64,000 nucleotides of DNA from Chelativorans petroleitrophicus (GCF_025398195.1 NZ_JAODNV010000012.1:62001-126000), one strand, 5' to 3'. Counted from the stretch's first letter, positions 50,220-62,180 are shown. The notes: generated by a model not told the origin, from the sequence alone. Numbers and translations: made by a program.

Positions 50220-52598
50220 ATGGGGGGCGAAAGGGCGGCGACGCCGGACGGCGAGCGTGCGCATTTTCTGCTGGCGGACATGGAGATACATGTCATGCCG
50301 CCTGCAGACCAGACCGTGGCACGGTGGCCGGCGGGCGGGAAGCCATCCCTGCCGCCTAGCGCCGCGTCCCGTTTGCGGACCAGCCTTTGGCAGCGCCTTC
50401 ACCTGCAGGCGGCTGAGGCACTTGCCAAGGATGCAGCGCGCGGGGCTGCGTTCCTGTGCCTGCCGGTTCTGCTGGCGGGCGGAGCCGCTTTCTATTTCGG
50501 CCTCAGGCAGGAGCCCGGCACGGCACCGCTTGTTGTCATTCTGGCGTTTCTCGCCATTTCAGCCTTTCTGGCGCGGCACAGACCGGTTCTGTTCGTGCCA
50601 CTGACGGGATGCCTTGTCTTCGCGCTCGGCGTGGCGGCGGCGAAGCTGGAGACCTGGCGCGCGGCAACGCCCATGATCGGTTCGGAGATCACCACGCGGA
50701 TCACCGGAAGGCTGGTCCGGCTGGAAGATCAGGCGAGTGGAAGGGTCCGGCTTACCGTTGACGTGCTTGCCACGGAGCGGCCGCACTTGCGCTACGCGCC
50801 GGAACGGGTGCGGGTCACGGCGAGATCCGTCCCCGACGGGCTGCAACCCGGCGAGGGCGTTGCCGGGCTTGTGCGGCTGATGCCGCCGCCCGGTCCCGTG
50901 CGGCCGGGAAGCTACGATTTCGGCTTCACCAGCTTCTTTCGCGGCCTGGGCGCCATCGGCTTCTTCATGTCGAATGTGGAGCGTGTGGAGTTGGACGAGC
51001 CACTACCCGTATGGGCGCGCCCGGCGCGCTGGCTGGAAAGCGCGCGGCTGGCGTTGGCGGAGCGCATCCGCGCCCATGTCTCGGGGCCCGAAGGGGAGGT
51101 CGCCGTGGCCATGATCGTCGGTTTCCGGCCGGGCATCCCGGAGGAAACCAACGAATGGCTCCGCCGCTCCGGCCTCGCGCACATCCTGTCCATCTCCGGG
51201 CTCCACATGGCGCTTGTCGCCATGACGGTGATGACGATGCTTCGGACGGGCGCGGCGCTGTTCCCGGGCTTTGCCTCGCGCGTGCCGGTAAAGAAATATG
51301 CTGCCGCAGCTGCACTGGCCTTCTGCACGCTCTATCTCTTCATCTCCGGCGGCGACGTGGCGGCCGAACGCAGCTACATCATGCTTGCGGTGATGCTTGC
51401 CGCGCTCCTCTTCGACCGCGCGGCCATCACCATGCGCAACGTCGCGATTGCGGCGCTCGTCATCGTCGCGCTTTCCCCGCATGAGGTGGTGGGGCCCAGC
51501 TTTCAGATGTCGTTCGCCGCGACCGCCGCGCTGGTGGCGGGCTATGCTGTCTGGAGCGAGTGGCGGCGGCGCAGGCGGGAATTCTCGCCTCCGCCGTCCG
51601 GTTCGCTCGTGCGCCGGGCGATGCGAGCGGCATTTGCCTTCCTTGCGGGGCTCGCAGCCACCTCGCTGATCGCCGGGACGGCGACCGCGCTTTACAGCGT
51701 GTGGCATTTCCAGCGCGCGGCCCCCATGGGCCTTCCGGCCAATCTCACCGCCATGCCGCTGGTCTCGCTGGTCGTTATGCCCTCGGCGGTGATGGCCATG
51801 CTGGCGCTGCCTTTTGGCCTCGACGGTTTTTTCCTCAAGATCATGGTACATGGCATTGCCGGCGTGATCGCCATCGCGCGATGGTTCTCGGATCATTCGC
51901 CGGTGGATGCGGTGGGGATCGTTCCGCTTCCGGCGGTACTTTTTCTTACCGTTGCGCTGGTCATTCTGGTCGTGTCCACTACATGGGTCCGGCTTGCGGC
52001 ATTGCCCTTTCTGGTGCTGGGGCTGGCGTTGATAGCGGGCAGGGAATTGCCCGATGTTCTTGTTGCCGAGGATGCAAGGCTGGTCGGCGTGGGCGATCCG
52101 GCCGGCCGCATTGCCGTCAACCGCAGCCGTCCTAACGGCTTTACCATCGACGACTGGACACGCGCGCTGATGGCCGAAGAGATGCTGAAGCCGCGTAATG
52201 CAACCGTGCGGCCTTCGCCGGATGACCCGGCGCTCGCCGAACCGGGCTTCGTCTGCGGCGACGGGTTGTGTCTGGCGCGCCATGCAAGCGGCGCTCTCAT
52301 CGCCCACACGCAGGACTCCGCCGCGGCACGGGTGGTCTGCGGCGCGGCGGCCCTGATCGTTATGGACGACGTGACGGCAGGCAACGTGTGCGGGGCAGGG
52401 GAGGCGGCGGTGATCACCAAGCGCGATCTGGCGCGCAGGGGTGCGGCAGCCATCCGACTGGTGCGCGACGGGGCGTCAATGCGGGCGGAAGCGACCTTCG
52501 CGGTCGAGGAGCCCTTTCGCCCGTGGCATGACTACCGGGCGTGGTCGCGCGCCGCGCGCGGACTGCCGCCATATCGCCGGGAGGAAGGCGAGGAATGA
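50220..52598 (+). CDS. comEC: ComEC/Rec2-family DNA channel protein
   Basis: A 792-residue inner-membrane protein. Order: about 70 polar residues, two helices, a DUF4131 OB-like soluble region (about residues 140-250), then the competence domain with [20 protein letters not shown] near residue 320 and about eight helices. The C-terminal 150 residues are soluble, but I see no HxHxDH metal-binding motif of the beta-lactamase-type nuclease domain found in many ComEC proteins. It would pass single-stranded DNA across the membrane. Other competence genes are not in the window. Confidence 0.92.
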   Translation: MGGERAATPDGERAHFLLADMEIHVMPPADQTVARWPAGGKPSLPPSAASRLRTSLWQRLHLQAAEALAKDAARGAAFLCLPVLLAGGAAFYFGLRQEPGTAPLVVILAFLAISAFLARHRPVLFVPLTGCLVFALGVAAAKLETWRAATPMIGSEITTRITGRLVRLEDQASGRVRLTVDVLATERPHLRYAPERVRVTARSVPDGLQPGEGVAGLVRLMPPPGPVRPGSYDFGFTSFFRGLGAIGFFMSNVERVELDEPLPVWARPARWLESARLALAERIRAHVSGPEGEVAVAMIVGFRPGIPEETNEWLRRSGLAHILSISGLHMALVAMTVMTMLRTGAALFPGFASRVPVKKYAAAAALAFCTLYLFISGGDVAAERSYIMLAVMLAALLFDRAAITMRNVAIAALVIVALSPHEVVGPSFQMSFAATAALVAGYAVWSEWRRRRREFSPPPSGSLVRRAMRAAFAFLAGLAATSLIAGTATALYSVWHFQRAAPMGLPANLTAMPLVSLVVMPSAVMAMLALPFGLDGFFLKIMVHGIAGVIAIARWFSDHSPVDAVGIVPLPAVLFLTVALVILVVSTTWVRLAALPFLVLGLALIAGRELPDVLVAEDARLVGVGDPAGRIAVNRSRPNGFTIDDWTRALMAEEMLKPRNATVRPSPDDPALAEPGFVCGDGLCLARHASGALIAHTQDSAAARVVCGAAALIVMDDVTAGNVCGAGEAAVITKRDLARRGAAAIRLVRDGASMRAEATFAVEEPFRPWHDYRAWSRAARGLPPYRREEGEE

Positions 52599-52752
52599 TC
52601 GGGCGCGGCCGTAGCTCAGACAGGCCGCGCGTGCGGTGACAGCAGAAGCATTATTCTGTCGTCTCCCGGGCATTTGCGGGGTAGTATCCTTCCCGGCCTT
52701 CCGCTAAATAGCCGCTTGCCGGCCGGTAAAGCCCGTGTCCGGGGGCAAGCCT

Positions 52753-54144
52753 ATGGGTGTTGATATGACAAAATGGTCGCCGAATTCGTGGAGGAACAAG
52801 CCGATCAGCCAGGTTCCGGCTTATCCGGACCCTGCTGCGCTCGCCGAGGTCGAGGCGCGCATGGCGACCTATCCGCCGCTCGTTTTTGCGGGCGAGGCAC
52901 GCAAGCTGAAGAAGGCGCTGGCCGCCGTCGCCAATGGCGAGGGCTTTCTGCTTCAGGGCGGCGACTGCGCCGAGAGCTTCGCCGAGCATGGCGCGGACAA
53001 CATCCGTGACTTCTTCCGCGTCTTCCTTCAGATGGCCGTGGTCCTGACCTTCGCTGGCGCCCAGCCGGTGGTGAAAGTGGGCCGGATTGCCGGCCAGTTC
53101 GCCAAGCCGCGGTCTTCTCCGACCGAGGAGAAGGACGGCGTGGTGCTGGACTCCTATCGCGGCGACATCATCAACGGCATCGAGTTTACGGAAGCCTCAC
53201 GCACGCCTGATCCGGCGCGCCAGGAAATGGCCTACCGGCAGTCGGCCGCTACGCTGAACCTGCTGCGCGCCTTTGCCCAGGGCGGCTATGCCAATCTGGA
53301 AAACGTGCACAAGTGGATGGTGAGCTTCATCTCCGACAGCCCGCAGGCGGAGCGCTACCGGGCGCTGGCCGACCGCATCACGGAGACGATGGACTTCATG
53401 CGGGCCATCGGGATTACCGCCGATACCCATCCTTCGCTGCGTGAGACGGATTTCTACACCAGCCATGAGGCGCTGCTTCTGGGCTACGAGGAGGCGCTGA
53501 CGCGCATCGACTCGACCACCGGCGACTGGTACGCCACGTCCGGGCACATGATCTGGATCGGCGACCGCACGCGCCAGCCCGACCACGCCCATGTGGAGTA
53601 CTGCCGCGGCGTGAAGAACCCGCTGGGGCTCAAGTGCGGGCCGTCGCTCGAGCCCGAGACGCTTATCCGGCTGATCGACATCCTCAACCCGCAGAACGAG
53701 CCGGGACGGCTGACGCTAATCGCCCGCTTCGGCGCGGAGAAGGTGGCCGATCACCTGCCGAAGCTCATCCGGGCGGTGGAGAAGGAAGGCCGCAAGGTGG
53801 TGTGGTCGTGCGACCCCATGCATGGCAACACGATTTCGCTCAACGGCTACAAGACGCGGCCCTTCGACCGCATCCTTTCGGAAGTTCAGACCTTCTTCGA
53901 CGTGCATCGCGCCGAGGGGACGCATCCGGGCGGCATCCATATCGAGATGACGGGCAAGAACGTCACCGAATGCACCGGCGGCGCGCGCGCGATCTCGGCC
54001 GACGATCTGTCCAACCGCTACCACACCCATTGCGATCCGCGGCTCAATGCGGATCAGGCGCTGGAGCTTGCTTTCCTGGTGGCCGAGCTGCTCAAGAAGG
54101 ATGCGGCTGCGCACAGCGAGAAAAGGGCAGCGGCGGCGGTGTAG
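52753..54144 (+). CDS. aroG: 3-deoxy-7-phosphoheptulonate synthase, class II
   Basis: A 463-residue class II (plant-like) DAHP synthase. It joins phosphoenolpyruvate and erythrose-4-phosphate in the first step of the shikimate pathway. [43 protein letters not shown] and [13 protein letters not shown] (with metal-binding residues) are family blocks, as is [18 protein letters not shown]. Start: ATG 52753 with a GGGGGCAAG ribosome site; ATG 52765 (MTKWSPNSW) is also possible. No leader peptide for attenuation was seen. Confidence 0.97.
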   Translation: MGVDMTKWSPNSWRNKPISQVPAYPDPAALAEVEARMATYPPLVFAGEARKLKKALAAVANGEGFLLQGGDCAESFAEHGADNIRDFFRVFLQMAVVLTFAGAQPVVKVGRIAGQFAKPRSSPTEEKDGVVLDSYRGDIINGIEFTEASRTPDPARQEMAYRQSAATLNLLRAFAQGGYANLENVHKWMVSFISDSPQAERYRALADRITETMDFMRAIGITADTHPSLRETDFYTSHEALLLGYEEALTRIDSTTGDWYATSGHMIWIGDRTRQPDHAHVEYCRGVKNPLGLKCGPSLEPETLIRLIDILNPQNEPGRLTLIARFGAEKVADHLPKLIRAVEKEGRKVVWSCDPMHGNTISLNGYKTRPFDRILSEVQTFFDVHRAEGTHPGGIHIEMTGKNVTECTGGARAISADDLSNRYHTHCDPRLNADQALELAFLVAELLKKDAAAHSEKRAAAAV

Positions 54145-54183
54145 GGCAGGTACAGGCCGCGCTGGGCTGCACTAGAACTTTGC

Positions 54184-54208
54184 CAAGGCCCGCTCAATGC
54201 GGGCCTTG
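54184..54208 (+). terminator. Hairpin after the DAHP synthase gene
   Basis: CAAGGCCCGC at 54184-54193, loop TCAAT and GCGGGCCTTG at 54199-54208 form a perfect 10-bp stem 39 bases after the stop codon. It lacks a T tract, so it is either a weak terminator or a 3' stability hairpin. Confidence 0.6.
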
Positions 54209-54401
54209 CCGTGACTGCGGGTGCTTGCCTCGCCTCAAGTGAAGGGAAAGGTGTCTCGGGTGAGGGCCCTGCCTCGTGCTCCGGCGTGGTGCTCCGGCTT
54301 GTCCGATCCGCGATGCTGATCGCTTTGTTCAAATCTTTTGCGGTGTTGGCAAGCCTTCCTCGTGCCATGATGGATCAGGTGGCCGGAGGCGGAGGTGACG
54401 A

Positions 54402-54827
54402 ATGGATGAGATCAGGACTGGCGGCTGTCTATGCGGCGCGGTGCGGTATCGTGTGAAGGGTGCCCTGCGCGGCATCGTTTACTGCCATTGCTCGCAGTGC
54501 CGCAAGCAGACGGGCCATTTCTATGCCGCAACGAACGCTGCCGACGAGCAGCTTACGGTGGAAGGGGCGGACAATCTCACCTGGTATGCGGCGTCGGATT
54601 TCGCTAGGCGGGGCTTTTGCAGCAGGTGCGGATCGGCGCTGTTCTGGAAGCGCAACGGCGCGAGTGTCACTTCGTTTCTCGCAGGTAGCCTGGATCAGCC
54701 GAGCGGGCTTGCGGGCGAGGCGCATATCTTCGTGGCCGACAAGGGCGACTATTATGAGATCGATGACGGGCTGCCGCAGTTCTCCCGCTCGAGGCCGGAT
54801 GTTCCCGTTGCCGGTGATGCCGGCTGA
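54402..54827 (+). CDS. GFA/CENP-V family zinc protein
   Basis: A 141-residue protein with the GFA zinc ligands: GGCLCGAVRY (first pair), YCHCSQCRKQTG (central site) and CSRCGSALFWK (last pair). GFA proteins include glutathione-dependent formaldehyde-activating enzymes, but most family members have no known function. It lies 17 bases before the hemerythrin gene, on the same strand, so they are probably co-transcribed. Confidence 0.92.
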   Translation: MDEIRTGGCLCGAVRYRVKGALRGIVYCHCSQCRKQTGHFYAATNAADEQLTVEGADNLTWYAASDFARRGFCSRCGSALFWKRNGASVTSFLAGSLDQPSGLAGEAHIFVADKGDYYEIDDGLPQFSRSRPDVPVAGDAG

Positions 54828-54844
54828 TCTGCTGGAAGGGATGA

Positions 54845-55441
54845 ATGACCGAGCTTCCGAACGACTTTCTGCTTGAAAACCGGAAAGGGCTGCCGCCCGA
54901 CCTGCGTTTTCTCGTGGAGAAATATCCGCGCGAGATCTGGGACGGACATGCCAATCTGGGCGACACGGCCCGGTTCTGGTTGCAGCGGCACGACATGTTC
55001 CGCGAACTGGGCGGCATGCTTCAGGCGAGCGTGGGAGACTACCGGGAGGGGCGGTTGTCGCCCGCCGATTTCTCGCGCTGGTTCGCGCCGCGGCTGCGCT
55101 TCTTCCTGCATCAGCTTCACGGCCATCACCAGATCGAGGATCTGCACTATTTCCCCATTTTCGCGGAGGCGGAACGGCGGCTGAAGCGCGGGTTCGACAT
55201 TCTGGACAGCGACCATCATGTGATCCACGAGGCGCTGGAGCGCAACGCCGAGAAGGGGCGCGAATTCCTGCTTGCCCTGCAGCAGAATGCCGACAGACAG
55301 CGTTTTGCGGCCGACGCCTATGCGGACGAGAACGAGCGGCTGATCCACATGCTGACCCGGCACCTTTACGACGAGGAGGACCTGATCATTCCAGTCATCC
55401 TCGACCGGGGCGAGGGACCGCTGGGTCTTTCGGGCTACTGA
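54845..55441 (+). CDS. Hemerythrin HHE-domain protein
   Basis: A 198-residue soluble four-helix protein with likely di-iron ligands: His in LHGHHQIEDLHYFPIF with Glu five residues on, His in DSDHHVIHEALE, and HLYDEEDLIIPVIL. Such proteins bind oxygen or nitric oxide or sense iron. The function in this organism is unknown. With the GFA protein it may belong to a response to reactive small molecules, but that is inference. 45 bases separate it from nadE. Confidence 0.88.
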   Translation: MTELPNDFLLENRKGLPPDLRFLVEKYPREIWDGHANLGDTARFWLQRHDMFRELGGMLQASVGDYREGRLSPADFSRWFAPRLRFFLHQLHGHHQIEDLHYFPIFAEAERRLKRGFDILDSDHHVIHEALERNAEKGREFLLALQQNADRQRFAADAYADENERLIHMLTRHLYDEEDLIIPVILDRGEGPLGLSGY

Positions 55442-55486
55442 CCGGTCATTCTTGCCAGGCCGCGGGTCGCGGGCTACAGGAGCGCC

Positions 55487-57163
55487 ATGAACGCTGCACC
55501 TGACGTCTTTCGCATCGCCGTTGCCCAGCTCAACCCGATTGTCGGCGACATCGCGGGCAACCTCGCCAAGGCGCGCGAGACCCGCACCGAAGCCGCTCGG
55601 CAGGGGGCCGACCTCGTGCTCTTTACCGAGCTGTTCATCTCCGGCTATCCGCCGGAGGACCTCATTCTGAAACCCGCCTTCCTGACGGCTTGCGAGGCGG
55701 CGGTGAACGCCTTCGCGGCCGAGACGTCCGATGGTGGCCCCGGCGTCATCATCGGAACGCCGCTCAAGCGCGACAGCGGCGTTCATAATTCCGTAGTTGT
55801 GCTCGACGGCGGGAAGGTAATCGCCGAGCGCCACAAGCTCGACCTGCCCAATTACGGCGAGTTCGATGAGAAGCGCGTTTTCCAGCCCGGGCCGGGATTG
55901 CCGGGACCAGTGAACTTCCGCGGCATCCGGCTGGGCATCCCCATCTGCGAGGACATCTGGGGGCAGATGGATGTCTGCGAGACGCTGGCCGAATCGGGCG
56001 CGGAGATCCTGCTGGTGCCCAACGGCTCGCCCTATTATCGCGGCAAGGTGGAGGTGCGTCATCAGGTGGCGATCAGGCAGGTCATCGAAAGCGGCCTGCC
56101 GATCATCTACGCCAATATGCTGGGCGGGCAGGACGAGCTGGTTTTCGACGGCGCGTCCTTCGCCATTCATGCCGACAAGTCGCTCGCCTTTCAGATGAGC
56201 CAGTTCGAGGAGGCTCAGGCCGTCACCACCTGGCAGAGGCGAGGCGAAAGCTGGGTGTGCTCGGACGGGCCGATGGCCATCATCCCAGAGAAAGAGGAGG
56301 CGGACTACCGCGCCTGCATGCTTGGCCTGCGCGACTATGTGAACAAGAACGGGTTCAGCAGTGTCGTTCTCGGCCTTTCAGGCGGCGTGGATTCGGCGCT
56401 CTGCGCCGCCCTTGCCGTGGACGCGCTGGGCAAGGAGCGGGTGAGGGCGGTCATGATGCCTTACAGCTACACATCCAAGGAGTCCCTGCAGGATGCGGAG
56501 GCCTGCGCCCGCGCGCTCGGCTGCCGCTACGACATCGTTCCGATCTTCGAGCCTGTGGAAGGCTTCATGAGTACGCTCAAGCCCCTTTTCGAGGGGACGG
56601 AGCCGGGAATTACAGAAGAAAACCTGCAGAGCAGGGCGCGCGGCACGCTTCTGATGGCGATTTCCAACAAGTTCGGCGCCATGGTCATCACCACCGGCAA
56701 CAAGTCGGAAATGTCGGTGGGCTACGCGACCCTCTACGGCGACATGAACGGCGGCTTCAACCCGATCAAGGACCTCTACAAGATGCAGGTCTACGCGCTC
56801 TGCCGCTGGCGCAACGCCAATGTGCCGCCCGGCGCGCTCGGACCTTCGGGCGAGGTGATCCCGGCGAACATCATCGAAAAGGCGCCGTCCGCGGAACTGC
56901 GCGAGAACCAGACGGACCAGGACTCGCTACCGCCCTATCCGGTGCTCGACGAAATCCTCGAATGCCTGGTCGAAAACGAGATGGGCGTGGACGAGATCGT
57001 GGCGCGGGGTTTCGATCGCGAGCTGGTGCATCGGGTCGAGCATCTGCTTTATGTGGCTGAATACAAGCGCAGACAGGCCGCACCCGGCGTGAAGATCACG
57101 AAGAAGAATTTTGGCCGCGACCGGCGGTATCCCATTACGAACAGGTTCCGGGACCGCAGCTAG
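55487..57163 (+). CDS. nadE: Glutamine-dependent NAD+ synthetase
   Basis: A 558-residue two-domain enzyme. The N-terminal carbon-nitrogen hydrolase domain (about residues 1-260) has Glu in LFTELFISGYPPED, Lys in RHKLDLPNYGEFDE and Cys in GIPICEDIWG, giving the glutaminase triad. The C-terminal synthetase domain has the SGGVDSAL P-loop at residue 298 and TTGNKSEMSVGYATLYGDM. It makes NAD+ from deamido-NAD+ with glutamine and ATP. Confidence 0.98.
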   Translation: MNAAPDVFRIAVAQLNPIVGDIAGNLAKARETRTEAARQGADLVLFTELFISGYPPEDLILKPAFLTACEAAVNAFAAETSDGGPGVIIGTPLKRDSGVHNSVVVLDGGKVIAERHKLDLPNYGEFDEKRVFQPGPGLPGPVNFRGIRLGIPICEDIWGQMDVCETLAESGAEILLVPNGSPYYRGKVEVRHQVAIRQVIESGLPIIYANMLGGQDELVFDGASFAIHADKSLAFQMSQFEEAQAVTTWQRRGESWVCSDGPMAIIPEKEEADYRACMLGLRDYVNKNGFSSVVLGLSGGVDSALCAALAVDALGKERVRAVMMPYSYTSKESLQDAEACARALGCRYDIVPIFEPVEGFMSTLKPLFEGTEPGITEENLQSRARGTLLMAISNKFGAMVITTGNKSEMSVGYATLYGDMNGGFNPIKDLYKMQVYALCRWRNANVPPGALGPSGEVIPANIIEKAPSAELRENQTDQDSLPPYPVLDEILECLVENEMGVDEIVARGFDRELVHRVEHLLYVAEYKRRQAAPGVKITKKNFGRDRRYPITNRFRDRS

Positions 57164-57196
57164 CCACCCGCCCCTGGAGCCCGAAGGAAGCAGAAC

Positions 57197-58432
57197 ATGC
57201 CGTTTCTCCAATTCCTGCGCGAGAACGCACGCTGGGTTGCGGGCGGCTTTCTGCTCACCTTCTTCTCGTCCTTCGGCCAGACGTTCTTCATCTCCATTTC
57301 GGCGGGGAACATCCGGGCGGAATACGGCCTTTCCCACGGCGATTTCGGAATGATCTACATGCTGGCAACGCTTGCCAGCGCCTTCACGCTCACGCGTCTG
57401 GGGCAGATCGTGGACCGCCATTCCGTGCGCACCGTCACCCTGATCACGGTGCCCATGCTGGCACTTGCCTGCGTCTTCATGGCCCTTTCGCAGTCGATCC
57501 TGTTTCTCTGTCTTACCATCTATCTCTTGCGGCTGTTCGGCCAGGGCATGATGACGCAAAACGCGTTCACCGCCATGGGGCGGTGGTTTGCCGCCCAGCG
57601 CGGGCGCGCGGTTTCCATCACCACGCTCGGCCACAATGCGGGCGAAGCCCTGTTTCCGCTGACCTTCGTGACGGTGGCCGGCCTGCTCGGATGGCGCAAC
57701 GGATGGCTGCTTGGCGCCATGGTTCTTCTTGCGGTCGCGCTGCCGGTGATCGCGGCCTTGATGGCGGTGGAGCGCAAGCCGCGCTCCACCGACCCGCAGG
57801 CGCGCGTGACGACGAGCCGCGACTGGACGAGGGCGGAAGTCGTCCGCGATCCGCTGTTCTATGCGCTGCTCATGGGCGTGATGGCGCCGGGCTTCATCGG
57901 CACGACCATCGCGTTCCATCAGGTTTACCTGGTGGAGATTCGCGGCTGGGAACTGCAGATTTTCGCTTCGGCCTTCACCGTCTCCGCCGCAGCGACCGTC
58001 ATTTCCGCCCTGGTCAGCGGTCAGCTTATCGACCGCTTCTCGGCCGTGGGCACGCTGCCAGCCTTTCTGCTGCCGCTGGCGCTCGCCTGCTTCGTGCTTG
58101 CCTCCTTCGAGGGGCAGTGGAGCGTTTTTGTCTTCATGGGGCTGCTGGGGCTTTCCAACGGTTTTTCCTCCACGCTGATGGGCGCACTGTGGCCGGAAAT
58201 CTACGGTACACGGCACCTTGGGGCCGTGCGCGCTATGATCGTGGCGGTGATGGTGCTGGCGACGGCGCTGGGGCCGGGCCTCACCGGCTATCTGATCGAC
58301 ATCGGCGTGTCCTATCCGTTGCAGATCGCCGCCATGGGGGTCTACTGCATCGGCGCAGCCACTCTGATGCTCGCGGTTTCTCGGCGGCTTGCTGCCCGCG
58401 CCTTGCAAAGCCTGGAAGCCTCGGCTAGCTGA
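57197..58432 (+). CDS. Major facilitator superfamily transporter
   Basis: A 411-residue inner-membrane protein with 12 predicted helices. The loop between helices 2 and 3, [19 protein letters not shown], is the MFS motif A (GxxxDRxxxR), and a similar loop is in the second half ([12 protein letters not shown]). The substrate cannot be told. It starts 33 bases after nadE and ends five bases before the second gltX, so the three may be co-transcribed. Confidence 0.9.
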   Translation: MPFLQFLRENARWVAGGFLLTFFSSFGQTFFISISAGNIRAEYGLSHGDFGMIYMLATLASAFTLTRLGQIVDRHSVRTVTLITVPMLALACVFMALSQSILFLCLTIYLLRLFGQGMMTQNAFTAMGRWFAAQRGRAVSITTLGHNAGEALFPLTFVTVAGLLGWRNGWLLGAMVLLAVALPVIAALMAVERKPRSTDPQARVTTSRDWTRAEVVRDPLFYALLMGVMAPGFIGTTIAFHQVYLVEIRGWELQIFASAFTVSAAATVISALVSGQLIDRFSAVGTLPAFLLPLALACFVLASFEGQWSVFVFMGLLGLSNGFSSTLMGALWPEIYGTRHLGAVRAMIVAVMVLATALGPGLTGYLIDIGVSYPLQIAAMGVYCIGAATLMLAVSRRLAARALQSLEASAS

Positions 58433-58437
58433 AGCCC

Positions 58438-59808
58438 ATGAGTGTGACCGTCCGCTTCGCACCGTCTCCGACGGGGCAGATTCACATCGGCAATGCCCGT
58501 ACGGCACTGTTCAACTGGCTGTTCGCGAAAAAGGCGGGCGGCCGCTTCGTGCTGCGCTTTGACGACACGGATCAGGAACGTTCCCGCAGGGAATATGCGG
58601 ACCAGATCGAGGCGGACCTTAGCTGGCTTGGCATCAAGCCGGACCTTGTCGTGCGACAGTCCGAACGCTTTGCGCTCTACGATCGCGCGGTGGAAAAGCT
58701 CAAGGAAGCGGGGCTGCTCTACCCCTGCTACGAGACGGCGGAAGAGCTGGAGCTGCGCCGCAAGATCAGGCTCTCGCGCCGCCTGCCGCCGGTCTATGGG
58801 CGCGAGGCGCTGAAGCTTACTGAGGAGGAAAAGGCAAGATTCGAGGCCGAAGGGCGCAAGCCCCATTGGCGCTTCCTGTTGCCCAATTTCGATGACGATC
58901 CATTCGCGCCGCAGCGCACCGAGATCAAGTGGAACGACATCGTGCGCGGGCAGCAGACTGTGGACCTTGCCTCCATGTCCGATCCTGTTCTGGTGCGGGA
59001 GGACGGTACGTTCCTCTACACGCTGCCCTCGGTGGTGGACGATATCGAGCTTGGCATCACGCACATCATCCGCGGCGACGACCATGTGACGAATACGGGC
59101 GCGCAGATCGCGCTTTTCCAGGCTCTGGGCGCAGAGGCCCCGGCCTTCGGCCATCACAATCTGCTCACCACCGCGACGGGCGAGGGACTTTCCAAGCGGA
59201 CCGGATCGCTTTCGATTGCCAGCCTCAGGGAAACCGGCGTGGAGCCGATGGCGGTGGCGTCCCTTGCGGTGCTTATCGGCACGTCCGAGGCTGTGACCGC
59301 CTGCCGCGATATGGACGAGCTGGCGTCGCGTTTCGATCCGGCTTCGAGCTCGAAGTCCGCCGCGAAGTTCGATCCCGCCGAGCTTCAGATGCTGAGCCGG
59401 AGCCTTATCCATTCCATGCCTTTTGAGGAGGCTAGACCCCGTCTGCAGGAACTGGGGATCAAGGGGCGGCAGGCCGAAGCGTTCTGGAACGTCGTGCGCG
59501 GCAATATCGACAAGGTTCCGGATGCCGCGTTCTGGTGGAAGGTGGTGCGGGAAGGGCCGGAGCGCCCCGCGCTTTCGGCTGAAGACGGCGCCTTCGTGAA
59601 CGCGGCCCTCGACCTTCTGCCACCCGAGCCGTGGGACCGCGGCACCTTTGCCGCGTGGACGGATCGCGTGAAGGCCAAAACAGGCCGCAAGGGCAGGGCG
59701 CTTTTCAAGCCGCTGCGGCTTGCTCTGACGGGCCTGGAGGCGGGGCCTGAACTTGCGGACCTTCTGCCTCTGATAGGGCGGGAAGGCGTTCTGTCCCGGC
59801 GGCCATAG
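58438..59808 (+). CDS. gltX: Glutamate-tRNA ligase, copy 2
   Basis: A 456-residue class I tRNA synthetase with HIGN (residues 16-19, in [20 protein letters not shown]) and a KMSKS-like GLSKRTGS near residue 245. Many alphaproteobacteria have two GltX proteins; in some bacteria with two copies, one charges tRNA-Gln for later amidation by GatCAB. It differs widely from copy 1, so it is an old paralogue or transferred gene, not a recent duplicate. It starts five bases after the MFS gene. Confidence 0.96.
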   Translation: MSVTVRFAPSPTGQIHIGNARTALFNWLFAKKAGGRFVLRFDDTDQERSRREYADQIEADLSWLGIKPDLVVRQSERFALYDRAVEKLKEAGLLYPCYETAEELELRRKIRLSRRLPPVYGREALKLTEEEKARFEAEGRKPHWRFLLPNFDDDPFAPQRTEIKWNDIVRGQQTVDLASMSDPVLVREDGTFLYTLPSVVDDIELGITHIIRGDDHVTNTGAQIALFQALGAEAPAFGHHNLLTTATGEGLSKRTGSLSIASLRETGVEPMAVASLAVLIGTSEAVTACRDMDELASRFDPASSSKSAAKFDPAELQMLSRSLIHSMPFEEARPRLQELGIKGRQAEAFWNVVRGNIDKVPDAAFWWKVVREGPERPALSAEDGAFVNAALDLLPPEPWDRGTFAAWTDRVKAKTGRKGRALFKPLRLALTGLEAGPELADLLPLIGREGVLSRRP

Positions 59809-59827
59809 GGACCGTCGGTATCCGACC

Positions 59828-62137
59828 CTAATCGTTTGCCGCAACAAGTGGGGGTGTCTGACTCTGCAGGGCCTCGACGGCGGCGAAGGCTGTCATGTTC
59901 ACCACGCCCCGGGACGTAACGGAAGGCGAAAGGATATGCGCGGGGCGCGCAGCACCGAGCAGGATGGGGCCCACATGAAGCGCATCTGTCATCGCCTTTA
60001 CCGTGGTGAGGGTGATGTTTGCCGCGTCAAGGTTCGGGAAGACCAGGAGGTTGGCCTCTCCCTTCAAAACCGAGTGGGGGTAGATGCGCTGGCGCAGATC
60101 CTCCGACAGCGCTGCATCGCCGTGCATTTCGCCGTCGGCCATCAGGTCGGGCGCAATCTCGCGGAGGATCGAGACCGCGCGGCGCATCTTCAGCGCGCTC
60201 TTGGAATCGCGCGACCCGAAATCGGAGTGGGAAAGCAGCGCCGCCTTGGGCTCGATGCCGAAGCGGCGAATTTTCTCCGCGGCCAGCACCGTCATCTCGG
60301 CAATTTCCTCCGCCGACGGATCGACCGATACGTAAGTGTCGGTCAGGAAGATGGCGCCCTGCTGCATGATCAGCATGGACAGGGCCGACAGGTCCTTCAC
60401 GCCCTGGCGGCGCCCAATGATGGCGTCCACATAGCGTAGATGCCGCTCGAAGCGGCCTTCCAGCCCGCAGATCATGGCGTCGGCCTCGCCCCGCATGATC
60501 GCCAGGGCGGCAATGACCGTGGTGTTGGTACGCACCAGCGTGCGCGCCGTCTCCGTCGTCACGCCGCGCCGGCCGGCAATGCGGATGAGCAAGTCCACAT
60601 AGGCGCGGTAGCGCGGATCGTCCTCCGGATTGATGATCTCGAAATCCTTGTCCGGCCTGATCTTGAGGCCGTAGCGCTTGAGCCGCGTCTCCACCACATG
60701 TGGACGCCCGATGATGATGGGCTGCGCGAGACCTTCCTCAAGCACCACCTGGGCCGCGCGAAGCACGCGCTCGTCCTCGCCGTCCGCGTAGATGACCCGC
60801 TTCTGCCCCGCCTGCTTGGCAGCCGAAAAGACCGGCTTCATCACGAGGCCCGAGCGGAAGACAAAGCGGTTGAGCCGGTCGAGATAGGCCTCCATGTCCT
60901 CGATCGGCCTGGTCGCCACACCCGAATCCATGGCGGCCTTCGCCACCGCCGGGGCAATGCGAAGGATCAGCCGCTGATCGAAGGCCGACGGGATGAGGTA
61001 GTCGGGCCCGAACACGGGCGCCTCGTCCGACAGGGCGCGGGCGGCGATGTCCGAAGGCTCTTCCCGGGCGAGGTCGGCGATGGCGCGCACCGCCGCGAGC
61101 TTCATTTCCTCATTGATGGCGGTCGCGCCGACGTCTAGGGCACCGCGGAAGATATAGGGGAAGCACAGGACGTTGTTGACCTGGTTTGGATAGTCCGAGC
61201 GCCCGGTGCAGATCATGGCATCAGGGCGCGCCTGGCGCGCGATCTCGGGCATGATCTCTGGGACGGGATTGGCGAGCGCCAGGATCAGTGGGCGTTCGGC
61301 CATCGTCTCCAGCATTTCGGGCTTCAGCACGCCGCCCGCCGAAAGGCCGAGGAAAACATCTGCGCCGTCAATCACCTCGGAGAGCATGCGCGCCGCCGTG
61401 TCCTTGACATAGGGTTCCTTCCAGCGGTCCATCTCCTCGGTGCGGCCGCGATAGACGACGCCGTGGCGGTCCGTCACCCAGATGTTCTCGGCTCTGGCAC
61501 CGAGGGATACGAGCAGGTTGAGGCAGGCGAGGGCTGCCGCGCCGGCGCCGGACGTGACGATCTTGGCCGTCGCGATGTCCTTTCCGGCCAGCTCCAGCCC
61601 GTTAAGCACCGCGGCCGCCACGATGATCGCCGTGCCGTGCTGATCGTCGTGGAAGACGGGTATGTTCATGCGGCACTTGAGGCGTTCTTCGACCTCGAAG
61701 CACTCGGGCGCCTTGATATCCTCGAGGTTGATTCCGCCGAAGGTGGGCTCGAGCGCCGCGATGGTTTCCACCATGCGGTCGACGTCCGGCGCGTCGATCT
61801 CCACGTCAAAGACGTTGATGCCGGCGAATTTCTTGAAGAGTACGGCCTTGCCCTCCATCACCGGCTTGGAGGCAAGTGGCCCGATATTGCCGAGGCCGAG
61901 AACGGCGGAGCCGTTGGACACGACGCCGACGAGATTGGCGCGCGAGGTGTATTCAGCGGCAAGCCGCGGGTCCTCGTGGATCGCGAGGCAGGGCGCGGCG
62001 ACACCGGGCGAATAGGCAAGCGCCAGATCGCGCTGGTTGCCGATCGATTTGGTGGGCTGGATCTCCAGCTTTCCCGGGACGGGATAGCGATGGAAGAAAA
62101 GGGCGGCTTCGTCGAGATCCGAACGTTTGTCCGTCAC
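59828..62137 (-). CDS. maeB: NADP-dependent malic enzyme with phosphotransacetylase-like domain
   Basis: A 769-residue protein. The malic enzyme part (about residues 1-430) has [37 protein letters not shown] with the catalytic Lys, and [20 protein letters not shown]; the Rossmann motif is [12 protein letters not shown]. The C-terminal third resembles phosphotransacetylase (about residues 440-769), as in other large bacterial malic enzymes, where it regulates by binding acetyl-CoA. It makes pyruvate, CO2 and NADPH from malate. It is convergent with gltX copy 2, with 19 bases between. Confidence 0.98.
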   Translation of the reverse strand: MTDKRSDLDEAALFFHRYPVPGKLEIQPTKSIGNQRDLALAYSPGVAAPCLAIHEDPRLAAEYTSRANLVGVVSNGSAVLGLGNIGPLASKPVMEGKAVLFKKFAGINVFDVEIDAPDVDRMVETIAALEPTFGGINLEDIKAPECFEVEERLKCRMNIPVFHDDQHGTAIIVAAAVLNGLELAGKDIATAKIVTSGAGAAALACLNLLVSLGARAENIWVTDRHGVVYRGRTEEMDRWKEPYVKDTAARMLSEVIDGADVFLGLSAGGVLKPEMLETMAERPLILALANPVPEIMPEIARQARPDAMICTGRSDYPNQVNNVLCFPYIFRGALDVGATAINEEMKLAAVRAIADLAREEPSDIAARALSDEAPVFGPDYLIPSAFDQRLILRIAPAVAKAAMDSGVATRPIEDMEAYLDRLNRFVFRSGLVMKPVFSAAKQAGQKRVIYADGEDERVLRAAQVVLEEGLAQPIIIGRPHVVETRLKRYGLKIRPDKDFEIINPEDDPRYRAYVDLLIRIAGRRGVTTETARTLVRTNTTVIAALAIMRGEADAMICGLEGRFERHLRYVDAIIGRRQGVKDLSALSMLIMQQGAIFLTDTYVSVDPSAEEIAEMTVLAAEKIRRFGIEPKAALLSHSDFGSRDSKSALKMRRAVSILREIAPDLMADGEMHGDAALSEDLRQRIYPHSVLKGEANLLVFPNLDAANITLTTVKAMTDALHVGPILLGAARPAHILSPSVTSRGVVNMTAFAAVEALQSQTPPLVAAND

Positions 62138-62180
62138 GGTTTCCTGCCCCGGCTGGCGCCGCCCATTTCACTCACCCCTG

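Noticed and set aside
52600-52640. GGCCGTAGCTCAGAC stretch resembling a tRNA 5' end
   Set aside because: No cloverleaf: the anticodon and T arms cannot be formed from the following bases.
54211-54456. Small frame upstream of the GFA gene
   Set aside because: It overlaps the better-supported GFA start and lacks family features.
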